Source: Aradus depressus (Eukaryota; Arthropoda; Insecta; Hemiptera; Aradidae). From it: 64,000 nt of DNA. Where the stretch lies: assembly GCA_963662175.1 (NCBI GenBank), contig OY759220.1:44488136-44552135 (forward strand). The letters are read 5' to 3'. The notes beneath the pieces are model-generated. The model ran no database searches, was not told where the DNA came from, and saw nothing but the letters and a program-made list of their open reading frames with translations. Positions 1 to 10,477 of the stretch are shown here, in pieces; the stretch's first letter is position 1, and each line of letters starts with the position of its first letter. Position numbers and translations under genes: made by a program.

Positions 1-199
1 CTTTGTTTGGTGAACTCTACCTTCTGTTGTCACTCTTTCTAAGGGGACCCCCCGACCACAAAAGGTAAACATCCTTTGAATACCCACCCCATCTCGCATT
101 TCCGCACAATTAGAAAACATCCTTAAATCATTAAGTATAACGAACTAAACAGTTACTGGTCGGAGTATTAGTAATAATATTGTTGTACACATTTTTAGA

Positions 200-335
200 T
201 TCGGGCCATGAGAGCGTAGGGCTTTGGTCGCATGGTTCCACCACGGTTTCGAGTTCGAATCCCGTCCCCCAGAGAGATTAATTTCATAGACTGAACTCCT
301 TCACGTTTTCATGGATGTTGTGTAAATAACCAATA
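200..335 (+). repeat. tRNA-derived SINE, family 2, copy 1
   Basis: The tRNA-like head carries a box A-like GAGCGTAGGGC and a box B-like AGTTCGAATCC (252-262). It is followed by a non-tRNA body that also occurs at 17612-17762. The shared body after the tRNA head is why I call a SINE rather than a tRNA gene. No function beyond an internal pol III promoter is implied. Confidence 0.7.
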
Positions 336-504
336 ACAATACCATTATATATATATATATATAATATATATCTAACATGAGGCCAAATTCACGATTCGTA
401 CTACACTCCGCACAGAATCGTTGACCGATTACATAACTTTCCCTGTACTAAAATGTATTGATTAATAGAGTCGACAGTATCTTTTTAATGTAGGCGGAAT
501 TCGA

Positions 505-600
505 GGTTCTGTCGTGTAAATGAAAACTAAATATTTGGCCAACGCTTCGGAAACTATTTATTTCCTTCTTCAGGGCCTACAGAATACAACAAACAAATTA
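505..600 (-). repeat. Penelope-type terminal motif (relic)
   Basis: On the minus strand CTGAAGA (567-573) is followed by a GGAAA/TTTCC stem and then GAAGC (544-548), the arrangement CTGANGA-stem-GAAAC of hammerhead-type motifs found in Penelope-like elements. The last core base is changed (GAAGC for GAAAC), so it is probably inactive. No Penelope coding sequence is visible next to it. Confidence 0.4.
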
Positions 601-712
601 GTCATTATAGACAATGATATAACTAGATACTGAATAATAATGTTTAAAAGAAATGGAAACAATTTTTATAAATAAATTAAAAAAATAAAAAAAAAATATA
701 TATATATAGTAT

Positions 713-1196
713 ATATGCTACGGGTAAAGTTGAATTAACGGTTAAACCTAGTAGTACCCGCTGCCGCTTGGTTAAAGTCCGAAATGTAATTGAAATAGTT
801 CACGTTTCGGGCTTTACCCGGGTAAAGTACCTATATGTTAAAGCTAGAACCTGTACTACTTCAAATATAGGAACAACGGGAGGGGCAGATATATCGTCCC
901 GCCGGCGAAACGCCGGCAAATACGCCCCCAAATTTTGTGATATTTCGATTTATGTTTGTTCCAGGAATTTCTGTACCCAGATGAATGATTATCGCTGTTA
1001 GACAGCTTACAACAATGGAAATTGAGGTGTGGTCGAGCTAATTAATAAGTACCTAATCTTTATAGTGGAACATACGTCCACTAATGGCCTTGTCATTATT
1101 AGTATACCCAACTTTAACCAAGCGGCAGCGGGTACTACTAGGTTTACCCGGGTAAATAGGTTTAACCGTTAATCTAACTTTACCCGTAACATATAT
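713..1196. mobile_element. Inverted-repeat element, family A (complete copy)
   Basis: Terminal inverted repeats of about 70 bp, starting with ACGGGTAAAGTT on the left and ending AACTTTACCCGT on the right, enclose a 0.48 kb non-coding body. The right half recurs in inverted orientation at 63795-64000. A middle segment recurs at 18682-18885. AT-rich flanks hide any target-site duplication. No coding capacity, so it is a MITE-like non-autonomous element. Confidence 0.7.
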
Positions 1197-1197
1197 A

Positions 1198-1838
1198 CAG
1201 GTTGGCCCAGATAAGCGGGCCACAAGTGAAATAACTCCTAAACGGCTAGGGATATCAAAATTGTGCATAGGACTAAAGTTGTAGCACTCACCAAGAGCTA
1301 TCGTATGGCGTCCTCGAAAAGACGTAAATGACCCTTTTAATGGCTCAAACAGCCCTTCGAAGGTCGGGGTTCCCTTTTGACCCATAAGTTTCATTACATT
1401 TTATTAAAGTACTAAAGAAACAAGGAAGAACTGTGCAAACAGATTTTTGATACGTCAAGTAGTTCTCGGAAAAAAAATGTTTAAAGTTGCACGTTTCTCT
1501 TGTTCTGAAGTTAGTTGGAATTTAATAACTTCAGAATAAGAACTGTGAAACTTTAAACGTTTTTTTCCCGAGAACTACTTGACGTATCAAAAATCTGTTT
1601 GCACAGTTCTTCCTTGTTTTTTTAGTACTTTAATAAAATTTAATGAAACTTAAGTGTCAAGAGGGAACCCCGCCCTTCGAAGGTCTGTTTGAGCCATTAA
1701 AAGGTCATTTTTGTCTTTTCGAGGACGCCATACTATAGCTCTCGGCGAGTGCTACAACTTCAGTCCTATGCATAATTTTGATATCTCTAACCGTCTAGGA
1801 GTTATTTCACTTGTGGCCCGCTTATCTGGGCCACCCTG
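1198..1838. mobile_element. 641-bp foldback element with TA target site (mariner-like ends)
   Basis: The element is almost entirely one imperfect palindrome. It begins CAGGTTGGCCCAGATAAG and ends with the complement CTTATCTGGGCCACCCTG, with arms of about 300 bp meeting near 1515. TA flanks both ends (1196-1197 and 1839-1840). The CAGGGTG-type terminus plus TA duplication fits the Tc1/mariner superfamily. There is no transposase. It abuts element A directly on the left. Confidence 0.75.
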
Positions 1839-1908
1839 TATATAAATATGTAAATAAATAATGAAATATATATATATATTTTTGGAAAGTAGTAATAAAA
1901 TAACCTAC

Positions 1909-2308
1909 ATATGAGGAGTTTGGAGCCAGAGCGGACCAACTGGTTGAAACTGAACAGGAAGAAAATGGCAATTGAAAATTGAGTACATTTTGTTTATCTC
2001 CATAAATGGGCCCCAAATATTTATTTATATTTGAAATTTTAGAATAGTATTGGATGAGTGATCCCTTTTGTGTTCTATAAAGTTTTTGAAGGCCGTATGA
2101 TCCATTGGGACTTTGAAAATATATGCACTAAACTTAGTGGACTAAACTATGTGGACTAAACTTAGTGCTGCTATCTATCACTGAAGTGAAGAAACTAAGT
2201 GATCCACACTGGTTTTGAAAAAGGGAACCTATGCCAACATCAGGATGGTAATAACTCATTTTCCGAATAATTGTGGGTTGGTCCGCTCTGGCTCCAAACT
2301 CCTCATAT
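1909..2308. mobile_element. MITE family B, copy 1
   Basis: A 400 bp non-coding element whose ends are inverted copies of ATATGAGGAGTTTGGAGCC. A second, slightly shorter copy is at 34333-34722 in the same orientation. The difference includes a short GTGGACTAAACT duplication present only here. The superfamily is not determined. Confidence 0.75.
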
Positions 2309-3096
2309 AACAATAGATATATTGTTATATATAGGTTTTTTTAATTACAGTTTTCATTTCCACGACAAAACCAAAACAAAAATAAAATAAAATCATCGAT
2401 TGTATCAATTAAAGTTAATACAAAATTTCTGGTTCTCCATATTGAAACTAAACTAACTTGAGATGTAGGTACATATGTATGTAGGTCAGCCATAGTTAAG
2501 AAACTGTGTTCCGTTTGTTTCTTACATCGAAATGTATAAAAGGATCGTGCCAAAGGAAATATTAATTACATCATATTATGCATATTCTAGAATTAATTAC
2601 AGTTAAATAACTCGGGGAGCTTTCCTAACTCTAGTGCTAATATTTTCAGACTTTAACACTATGAATAATAAATAATATTAAACAAAGAACAAACTGCAGA
2701 GAAATATATAAAAAAAATTGATATTGAAAGCATTATAATGGCCATTAAAAAAAATATATAAATATTTTCCCTCTCAGTAATACTAGTCATAATTATGATA
2801 GCAGGGAGAAAGAAGAAATTCGAATAACTAAACATTGATCCTCTCTGAAAAATGTATAATTCATAAGGAATCAACTAATGTCCTTCCTCCCCACTTCTTG
2901 AAAGCAACAGATAGAATTAAAAAAAAATTAAATTAATCTAAAAATGTTTATATTGGAAGAAAACCCTTTATATTGGAAGAAAACCCTTTATATTGGAAGA
3001 TAACCCTTTATATAGAAAAGGAATTTTTTTCTCATTGTTCAAAAAGTAAAAAAAAAGTAACTATGATATAAACTTGTGATTCATAATACAAAAGCG
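2309..3096. other. AT-rich intergenic or intronic DNA with a 20-bp x3 tandem repeat
   Basis: No gene seen. A 20-bp unit (TTTATATTGGAAGAAAACCC) is repeated three times at about 2948-3010. The remaining sequence is low-complexity AT-rich DNA. Confidence 0.6.
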
Positions 3097-3420
3097 GAGG
3101 GCGCCGGTGGCTCAGTGGTATGCGTGCTTGCCTTCTGAGCTCAAGGTCGTGGCTTCGAAACCCGACCGAGGCCCTTAGTTTATTTTATCTGGGAGGTAAA
3201 ATAAACTTAAGCACGCCGTCCTTCGGATGGGACGTTAGGCGATGGTCCCGAGCCTGTACGATGTCAGGTACTCTTTAAAGACCCCTACCCTAGATGAATA
3301 AAAATTTAGGGTAGGCAAAATTTAGGACTCTCACAGTAGAGTCGGGCTCATGTCTACCAGAGTGACGAAAGAGAGGTCTGGTAGTAGGCGATATGACCTC
3401 GCAGTTAAAGCCCGGGCATG
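3097..3420 (+). repeat. tRNA-derived SINE, family 1, full-length copy
   Basis: This is the reference copy of the most frequent SINE in the window. The tRNA-like head GAGGGCGCCGGTGGCTCAG holds box A (TGGCTCAGTGG, 3108-3118) and a box B-like GGCTTCGAAAC (3151-3161). An approximately 250 bp body follows, with the conserved blocks CTGGGAGGTAAAATAA, CCGTCCTTCGGATGGGAC and AGTAGGCGATATGACC, ending GCCCGGGCATG. In other copies a TAACTA-rich tail follows. Complete units are about 325 bp. Confidence 0.9.
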
Positions 3421-3439
3421 CGTTAATTCATCATTTCAT

Positions 3440-3985
3440 TATTGATCATTTACTTTTTTTTTTTCAATTTTTATTAAACGTCGCATCGACTTCAGTGTCA
3501 TTAGCGACGACTATTGTGTCTACATGTCCTCGTAGAGTTTTGCATCTTTATTTAAGTAAGTGGATGAGTCCGTTGTATTCGTGATTAGATATTTGGAGTA
3601 GTTTTTTTTATGTCAGTCGGTAGTTTATATTTGTTTCTTAATGTAGTGTAGTTTGTGCAGTCAGTCAGTATATGTGTACTGTTGGTTGCAGGAGCATGTC
3701 GGCTGTTCAAGTCCAACAAGTAGGTAGGAATGTGTCAGTTTCTTATGTCCATGTCTTAGTCTTGTGATGACTACCGTGTCTCGTCTCTTCATGCTGCTGG
3801 AGGTTTCCACGGCTTGTTTTCTTCCTTTATTCTTCGGAGTTTGTTGTCTTCCATCCATTGTTCCAGTGTTGTTAAATTTTTCTTCGAGTAGGTCGAAAGG
3901 TCTGTGCAATAAGGTGGAGAGTGGAGCGTCTTTTGCGGCAATGTCTGCTTTTTCGTTCCCAGACCATTTACTTCATTGTTGTTTG
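3440..3985 (-). pseudogene. LINE relic: RNase H end and zinc-type C-terminus
   Basis: Minus-strand translation gives the end of an RNase H domain (WSGNEKADIAAKDA). About 60 residues later comes RRDTVVITRLRHGHKKLTHS and then a Cys-rich stretch (PTCSC), the usual C-terminal layout of RNase H-bearing I/Jockey-group LINEs. Stops follow. An A-rich 3' tail on the minus strand (T-run near 3451-3464) marks the 3' end. The 5' part is missing, so it is a truncated dead copy. Confidence 0.65.
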
Positions 3986-4200
3986 TTAATTCATTAATTT
4001 AATTGTATATATTTTGTTTCAATATTTCACTCATTGATGAAGATGAGCCCTGAGGATGGGCGTGTACTATGTACTCATAAAATCGTGTTTGTAGTTTTTT
4101 AAACTACAATTTGTTCCATCTATTTGTTCACGTTTGTCTAAGCAGTCCTCGGTGGTTCTCAAGAATTTCTCTTTTTATATATTAGTGTAGATTTCGGAAA

Positions 4201-4201
<1 letters not shown>

Positions 4202-4234
<33 letters not shown>

Positions 4235-4236
4235 TA
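4202..4236. repeat. 35-bp poly-C tract
   Basis: A nearly pure cytosine homopolymer in otherwise AT-rich DNA. It may be partly an assembly or sequencing artefact. See the finding on recurrent G/C tracts. Confidence 0.8.
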
Positions 4237-4472
4237 GTTAGGGCAAAGATCACTATCAGGAATAGATTGGTGAGGATCATTAGGGTGTCTTCATCTATCA
4301 TCTATCACAGAGGATCATCAGTCAAGATGGCTGCGGGGCCATGTCTAACAGAGACAGTTGTGAGGTCAGTGCATGGCGGCTGCAAGATATACAGTCCAAG
4401 CGTGGATCTATGGCAGATAAAGAGACTCATTCTATTAAACCTATTTCTATAATATTTATTTTTACTTCCCAA

Positions 4473-4908
4473 ACTATACGAAGTATAGGGGAAGTTATGT
4501 AATCTATCAAAAATTCGATGCGGAGTTTTCAACGGAATTTTATGTTTAATGAAAAAAAAAAAATGTTTGTCTGTCTGTGAAAACGATAACTCCCAATAGA
4601 ATGAATGTATCAATACGAAATTTTATATGTAAATCCAGAACACTCTAACAATGACACCTATTGTTTCTCAGCCAAATCGACCAAAGGAAATGGGGATTAG
4701 GGGAGAGGCTTAACTCAAACACCTTAATAACTGCCGATTTAATGAAATTATGGAAACGAAATGTAATATGAGGATTTAGGAGCAACTATGTAAAAATGTA
4801 TATTGAATACTAGCGAGCAGGGGGGGGGGGGGGGGGGGGGGGGTGAAAAGTTAATTGATTAATTCGTTGTGAGGAAGTACATCGCCGGTGATTTACCGAC
4901 AACTTTTT
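4473..4908 (+). repeat. Family X repeat, copy 1
   Basis: Starts with the 5' hairpin block (ACTTCCC, CTATACGAAGTATAG, GGAAGTTATG), then units containing AACTCCCRATAGAATGAATG. It ends at a degenerate 3' hairpin CGCCGGTGATTTACCGAC. A 23-bp G run (about 4820-4842) sits just before the final TGAAAAGTTAATTGATTAA block. Confidence 0.75.
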
Positions 4909-5000
4909 AATAAGTTTTCCAACTACCCTTATAAAGAGTGTGTCTGTCCTCACCGACATATGGAAAACTTTTCTTATGATTTTATAACTAGAAAACATAT

Positions 5001-5297
5001 TTGTTAGTTATTGTGGTTCATCTTCTGGTTTAACTACGAGGTCATATCGCCTACTACGAGGGCGCTTCTAGTGGACATGAGTACCACTTTATAGTATTCT
5101 AAATTTGTCCTACTTAGGTTTGTTATCTAGGGGTATTTAAAGAGGACCTCGGGACCATCACTTAACGTCTCATCCAAAGGACAGCGTGCTCAAGGTTTTA
5201 CCTCCCATATAAAAAATGTAAAGGCCTTGGCCAGGTGTCGAACCCGCGATCTTGAGTTCAATAGGCTTGCACGCCACTTCTAAGCTACCGGCGCGCA
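5001..5297 (-). repeat. SINE family 1 copy
   Basis: Diverged minus-strand copy. The head complement GCTACCGGCGCGC lies at 5284-5296, and a box B-like sequence GTGTCGAACCC is seen at about 5236-5246 (complement orientation). The body blocks GGTCATATCGCCTACTAC and TCCAAAGGACAGCGTGCT are recognisable. Confidence 0.75.
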
Positions 5298-5379
5298 TCT
5301 CTCGATACACAAGATATTAAACGAGTTCTTTAGATGTGAAATCATAAGACAATTTAGCACTTTTGTGGGTCTCTGTTTT

Positions 5380-5447
5380 GGAGGAAGAGCGGAAACTTAT
5401 TTAATGCTGGGGAAGTACATTACCGGTGATTCGCCGAATTTTTTTTT
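5380..5447 (+). repeat. Family X 3'-end fragment
   Basis: Only the 3' terminal block survives: GGAAGAGCGGAAACTTA, GGGGAAGTACATTACCGG and a degenerate hairpin. It lies 80 bp after a SINE. Confidence 0.6.
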
Positions 5448-5821
5448 TGATTAGGAGGTTGGTAAACCTGAAATTCCAGTGAAAACTCAACACCAAATTT
5501 ATTTATATTATATATTAATTATATGTATTACTTCCTCTATACTAAATAATAATAATGACAATAATAATAATTTTTATTGTTTAAAGGGATGACCCCTATA
5601 CAATGGAGTCAGTGACCATTACTTTTACAATATTAACATAATAATGACACATATAAAGAAATACACGTATAAAACAATAATGACATGTATAATATAAAGA
5701 AACCTTTAACAAACTAAATAAATAACATAAATAAATAAAAAATATATAAATAAAATAAGTAATTACGAATTAATAATAATAATAATAATAATGTAACGAA
5801 GAGAGTAAATATGGAGTGGGG

Positions 5822-6435
5822 ATGAAATGAAAATGAAAAGAAATTTTATTATTCTGGGACCGAGGTCCCCTAAGAATAAAGACATACAGAGTAAAGAAAA
5901 GGAAACAAAGAAATATAGTATCAGAACAAAGAAATAAAAATATATAACAAAATTAGTTCTACATTGGAGAAAAACTATACAATTAAAAAAATAGATAAAC
6001 AAAAGATTAACAGGAAAAAACATAACATTAACAACTTCATTATGATGAAAAAAAATAAATAAAAGTATCTATATAAATAAAAGAGAATAAGAAAAAAAGA
6101 AAATCTATATATGTAACTAAGAAATAAATAAAATTGATAATTAAATCGTATCGTATTGAATATCAATGTAATATGGAAGTTGAAATACATTATTCATTAA
6201 CAATGAATGCTCTAAGTTTCAGAGCGCTGGTGAAATAATAGAAAATGTTTGAGATATCATTCTTATTATGGGCCAGGTGTAATGTGTGAAAGTTGGATCG
6301 GTCTATACTGATACTCTGAGGCAGGAAGTGGCTTCTAATGGGGGAGTAGATCGGACAGGATATTAACAGGTGGTAAACATCTTCCAATTCATTTGTATTG
6401 CAGATTGTACAAAGTGCTTGGGGATTAAAGATGTA
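5822..6435 (-). pseudogene. 5'-truncated LINE, C-terminal zinc motif and long 3' UTR
   Basis: The minus strand encodes CTICNTNELEDVYHLLISC near 6320-6410, a C-x2-C...H...C motif typical of the C-terminal domain of non-LTR reverse transcriptases, then a stop at 6190. An AT-rich 3' UTR follows. Its 3' end contains GGGGACCTCGGTCCCAG and TTTCATTTCATC, shared with the fragment at 56777-57060. The reverse transcriptase and endonuclease domains are absent. Confidence 0.6.
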
Positions 6436-7016
6436 TAAATTATTTTTGTAATTGATTACTAAATAATAGTATATAAATAATCGTATACTCGAATTTTAGT
6501 CACACTACTAAAGTTATTCTTTGCCGACAAACTAAACGTTGGTTTTTATGACAATCATTTATGTATGTATGTTTATGTAGTTGGCTCGTCTCTCGTAAAC
6601 TTATATTATATGGAGGCAATAAAAATACTAAGAGAGTGGAGGGGATAAGGAAATCTATTAAAGTCTTGGATGGAGGACAGTTTGACTCTTGGGGGAAATT
6701 CACAGACAGTATTAGGGTCGTTTGCTTAGTCTGAAACAGAAAATATAACTCATCTTAGTTGAGTGTAAAATAAGTCAAAATGTGCTCCAACAGTTGCCAG
6801 CAAATTGAGTCTCCCCCCCACTAGGTCTCAGTCTGGGCAGAATTATTACTTCTCTTATATTTTATTATATTTCTGCCATAAAGTTACTTCGGGTATTTAT
6901 TTTTCAACTTCCCCCACCAGCCAGCTGTTCAATGTTATAAGATTTGTTGAAGATTCGATGTCGAATTTTCCCCAGAATTTTACACGTTCCGACCTCTCTG
7001 CAATTTCAAAAATTTG

Positions 7017-7017
<1 letters not shown>

Positions 7018-7051
<34 letters not shown>

Positions 7052-7125
7052 TTCTCTTTAAGACGAATTTGCAGATTTGGTTGAAAATCAATAGGTTTCT
7101 TACTCAGCTGATACTAAATATACTT
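7018..7125. repeat. Poly-A tract and family X fragment
   Basis: A run of about 29 A is followed by a minus-strand X segment (GCAGATTTGGTTGAAAATCA). The junction suggests decayed retro-insertion debris, but no boundaries can be defined. Confidence 0.4.
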
Positions 7126-7280
7126 GCCGCCCCTCACCGCCCCCGAGTAATCTCAGAAATAGTTTTAATAATCTCAAATATTTTCAAAAAACAGTGAAAA
7201 ACTTACGTAATTTGTAAAAGGTCTCAAAATTGAATTTTCGCTCTTCAGCTTTTTTCTCCCCCCGAAATGTTTGTGTTTAT

Positions 7281-7610
7281 ACTAGTTGGCTATTATGATT
7301 CATTCACACTACAAGGTCGCCTACTACCAGAGCGCTCATTTGTCACGCTGGTGGGCATGAGCCCATCTCTACTGTGGGAATCCTAAATTTTGCCTATCCT
7401 AAATGTTTATTCACCTAGGGCAGGGGTCTTTAACGAGTACCTGACATCGTAAAGGCTCGGGACCATCGCTTAACGTCCCATCCGAAGGACGGCGTGCTTA
7501 AGTTTATTTTACCTCCCAGATAAAATAAAATAAGGGCTTCGGTCGGGTTTCGAACCCATGCTCTTGAGCTCAGAAGGCAAGCACGCATACCACTGAGCTA
7601 CTGGCGCCCA
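7281..7610 (-). repeat. SINE family 1, near full-length copy
   Basis: Minus-strand copy. Head complement GAGCTACTGGCGCCC is at 7596-7610, with box B-like GGTTTCGAACCC complement upstream of it. All body blocks are present, ending at the 3' tail near 7281. Confidence 0.85.
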
Positions 7611-7802
7611 CCAAAAAAAAACACTTTTATTTATTCGTTTTATTGGCATGGAGTTATGAAAAAATTACCTAAGTTCAGTTATTATATTATAACTGGTTAA
7701 AAGGCTTTCAAAGAAAATAAAATTAACAAAAAAAAAAAGTTGAATATTATTAATAGAAATGTTTGTTATAAAATTATTAAAATAAAATAATTAATTCATT
7801 TA

Positions 7803-7849
7803 GAGGGGCCGGTAGCTCGTGGTAACGTGCTAGCTTACTGAGCTGAAAA
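7803..7849 (+). repeat. Isolated SINE family 1 head
   Basis: GAGGGGCCGGTAGCTCGTGG and TTACTGAGCTGAAA match only the first 45 bp of the SINE, which then stops abruptly against a LINE relic. Probably a recombined or truncated fragment. Confidence 0.5.
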
Positions 7850-8225
7850 TATCTACCGCTTTCTGTCCCTGGCAAGGTTGCGCATCTCACCCATGATCTT
7901 GCCTCTTTGCTGTCCGATCCTGTTTAACGTTGTCCAGATGCATCAGTCTGGGTCTACCCCTCAGAAGTTTCCCTGTTGATCTGGCCTCCATGGATTTCCG
8001 CAGTCCTTGGTCTTCATTCATCCTGGTCACAGCTGAGCTGCCTCTTCTCCATCAAATGCTTCAAAGGGTGTATCCCTAGCTCTTCCCTGATAGTTTCATC
8101 CCTCACCCGGTCTCTCCGGGTGTTGCCGACAATTCTATTAAGAAATCTCATCTCTGCAGCGGTCACTTGGCTGGCATGCTTGTCCAGGACCGTCCAGCTC
8201 TCACTGCCTTAGAGAAGGATTGTGA
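7850..8225 (-). pseudogene. LINE relic: reverse transcriptase C-terminal segment (RTE/L1-type)
   Basis: The minus strand reads GSESWTVLDKHASQVTAAE and MRFLNRIVGNTRRDRVRDE, then shifts frame into RPRLMHLDNVKQDRTAKR. This set of motifs is common in the region after the fingers and palm of RTE/L1-like LINE polymerases. The catalytic YxDD region and 5' part are missing, and at least one frameshift and stops break the frame. Confidence 0.6.
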
Positions 8226-8711
8226 GGTAGGAGTTTCGTCCCTTTTTACATCAGATAAAAATTTGTTCAGAAATTGTTTTTATGACCACGTTAAAAGAAA
8301 TTTTACTTTAATTAAAATATTTTAATTACCTATATTAAAATTTCAGAATAGCGAGTTGATTAGTTTTTTTTAATTATAATTCCTTTATTAAAAATCTTAT
8401 TTTTAGGATTTATCATTCTTATATTCTTCTCGTTACTCTCTTAATTTACAATATTATTATTATTGTATTATATTTTTATGCTTTATTTTTTAACAAATAT
8501 TCATATTTTTTTACTTTTTTGTCAGAAACAAGCAATTTTACAAGAACGACGACAGAGCGCTCTGGTTGTGGGCGATATGACCTCAAAGATCACCTGGCTT
8601 AAGTCACAAACAAACAATCAAAGGTTATTCCTATCTGTTTATCTATTTGCATTCACAGCTGTTAGAGAAGCAAAATTAACAACAAATATTATTAATTCCA
8701 AAAGAGAAAGA
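8226..8711. other. AT-rich DNA, no gene seen
   Basis: Low-complexity TTTTTA/ATTATT sequence. The 86-codon plus frame at 8463-8723 has no recognisable motif and the composition of non-coding DNA. Confidence 0.5.
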
Positions 8712-8830
8712 TCGTCGGTTTAATCATCTGCAACGTACTTCCCCAGAACGAATTTATCAGTTACCTTTTCGCTCCCCCGCTAAAACCAGCCGACTATTTG
8801 AGCTAATATTCAATAGTTCACTTACATAGG
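8712..8830 (-). repeat. Family X copy, 3' part (split by LINE insertion)
   Basis: Minus-strand X 3' end: TCGTCGG, CGTACTTCCCCAGAACG, TTTTCGCTCCCCCGC. The copy is interrupted after ACATAGG and resumes at 9331, so it was a target for the LINE at 8831-9327. Confidence 0.75.
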
Positions 8831-9330
8831 ACTTACGGACTTGAACTCTGGTGTTCTACCAAGGCTTCCAATCTCCAGCGCATCCAATCCTTTCAATCCA
8901 AAATCCTTCGTAAAATAGCCAATCCTCCTTACTACGTCTCCAACAAAACTCTTCACACTGACCTTAACGTATCTTTCGCCTCTGAAGTCGCTAAATCCAA
9001 GTATAAAAAATTATTTTCTCTTTTTAGTTTCCACAATAATCCTCTAGTCCGGCACGGACGGCCTCATTTTTTGTGACTAGGGCACCTCCATTCTGACATA
9101 CTTCCACAACTACGGCTTAAGCGTCAATGGCCTAGAGACCTTAGCAAAAGCAGTGACAGTGATTAGTTACAAATGAGAGTAAACAGTGACTAGGGAGTGT
9201 CATGGGGGATTTATCCCTTCTTGACATTTTGACATTGCCATTATCTCTCTATTAGCACATTTGCTTGTTATATTTAATTTTATACAGTTGTAAATAAATA
9301 TTTGTAAATAAAAAACAAAAAAAAAAAACA
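8831..9330 (+). mobile_element. 5'-truncated Jockey-like LINE inserted in family X
   Basis: Plus-strand translation gives TYGLELWCSTKASNLQRIQ, SFQSKILRKIANPPYYVSN and finally RQWPRDLSK. These closely parallel the C-terminus of the ORF2 at 13001-15352 (TYGLELWG, QSKVLPRI, RRWPRDLL). A 3' UTR and poly(A) end at about 9330. ACATAGG (8824-8830) and ACATGGG (9328-9334) look like a target-site duplication with one mismatch. An in-frame stop shows it is dead. Confidence 0.8.
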
Positions 9331-9925
9331 TGGGGGCTCCTAAATCCTCATACTAAATTTTGTGTCGATACATTCATTACATGGGCAGTAATAGAGCTTT
9401 TGAATTGACCCCTGAACCCCCCTTCTTTTCAACAGATATCGCTAACCTTTGACAGGTTGTCCTCATTGGGTTTTGACTTTAAATACAAACTTTTGTGTTG
9501 ATATATTCATTACTTCGGCAGTTATTGTGATTTTTGAGTTGAGTCCCCCCTCTGATCCTCTCTTCCCTTCGGCCGATTCCACTGAAAATTAATAGGGTTA
9601 ATAATAATTAGTTATATGAAATTTTTTGTCGATACATTCATTCTTTCGGCAGTTATTAGAGTTTTTGAATTAGGCCTTTCCCCTAACCCCCCCCCCCCTT
9701 CCCTTTGGTCGATTTAGCTGAAAATCAATGGGTGTCAATGTTAGAGGGTTCTGAATTCACATATAAAATTTCAAGATAATATATTCTTTTTATCGGGAGT
9801 AATCGTGTTCATAGACACAAAGAAATTGTTATTTTCATATATGGAAGGAGGTCGGAAAACATGAAATTCCGTCGAAAAATCTGCATCAAATTTTTGGCCT
9901 ATTACATAACTTCCCCTAGCTTGAG
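9331..9925 (-). repeat. Family X copy, continuation of 8712-8830
   Basis: Several minus-strand units (CGATACATTCATTACATGG, CGGCAGTTATTAGAG, GGTCGATTTAGCTGAAAAT) run to the 5' block ATTACATAACTTCCCCT at about 9900. Together with 8712-8830 it rebuilds a copy of about 700 bp. Confidence 0.75.
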
Positions 9926-10259
9926 CATGCCATCCTTTGGAGGGGATGTTAAATGGCGGCCCCAAGCCTATGCCGTCAGGTACTTCAGATACCCTCATTA
10001 AACCTGGGTAGGAAACATTTAGGGCTCCCACAGTAGAACTTCCAGAAAAGGGATAATATCATTGAATGCTTAGGTCCCTAGGTGTACATACGTCTCACTC
10101 AGTATCTCTTGTTAATATTCGCATTTTTATTTGATCCATGAAAAAGGCAATTGCTCCGTTGTTCCTCAAAATTAAAAACTGTAAAAACGTAATGAGATGT
10201 TTTAATCCAAACACATTTGGTCTCAGTACAAAAACATTTGTACAGGGTTATTGCAGAAA

Positions 10260-10345
10260 CATCATCAAGATAAACCACCCGCCCCAACCGCCCCACCGCC
10301 CCAACCGCCCCACCGCCCCAACCGCCCCATCCGCCCCATCCGCCT
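10260..10345. repeat. C-rich CCGCCCCAA microsatellite-like array
   Basis: CCGCCCCAACCGCCCCACC-type units repeat about seven times. No gene is attributable. Confidence 0.7.
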
Positions 10346-10477
10346 CTAATGAAACTCCATCATTTCCCTCATATTTTCTTAGATTTTATATTTCGTAGCT
10401 TTTATTTTCCACTAATCCAAGGATTTATAATCGTAGCTATTCCAAACATTAGTCTTGTGAAGTTACTTTTACGTTTT

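Noticed and set aside
1053..1394. 113-codon minus-strand ORF
   Set aside because: It crosses the boundary between element A and the foldback element and its two halves match their inverted repeats, so it is a chance frame.
5763..6190. Phe/Tyr/Ile-rich ORFs that look like membrane proteins
   Set aside because: They are low-complexity AT-rich 3' UTR of the LINE at 5822-6435 read as TTT/TAT codons.
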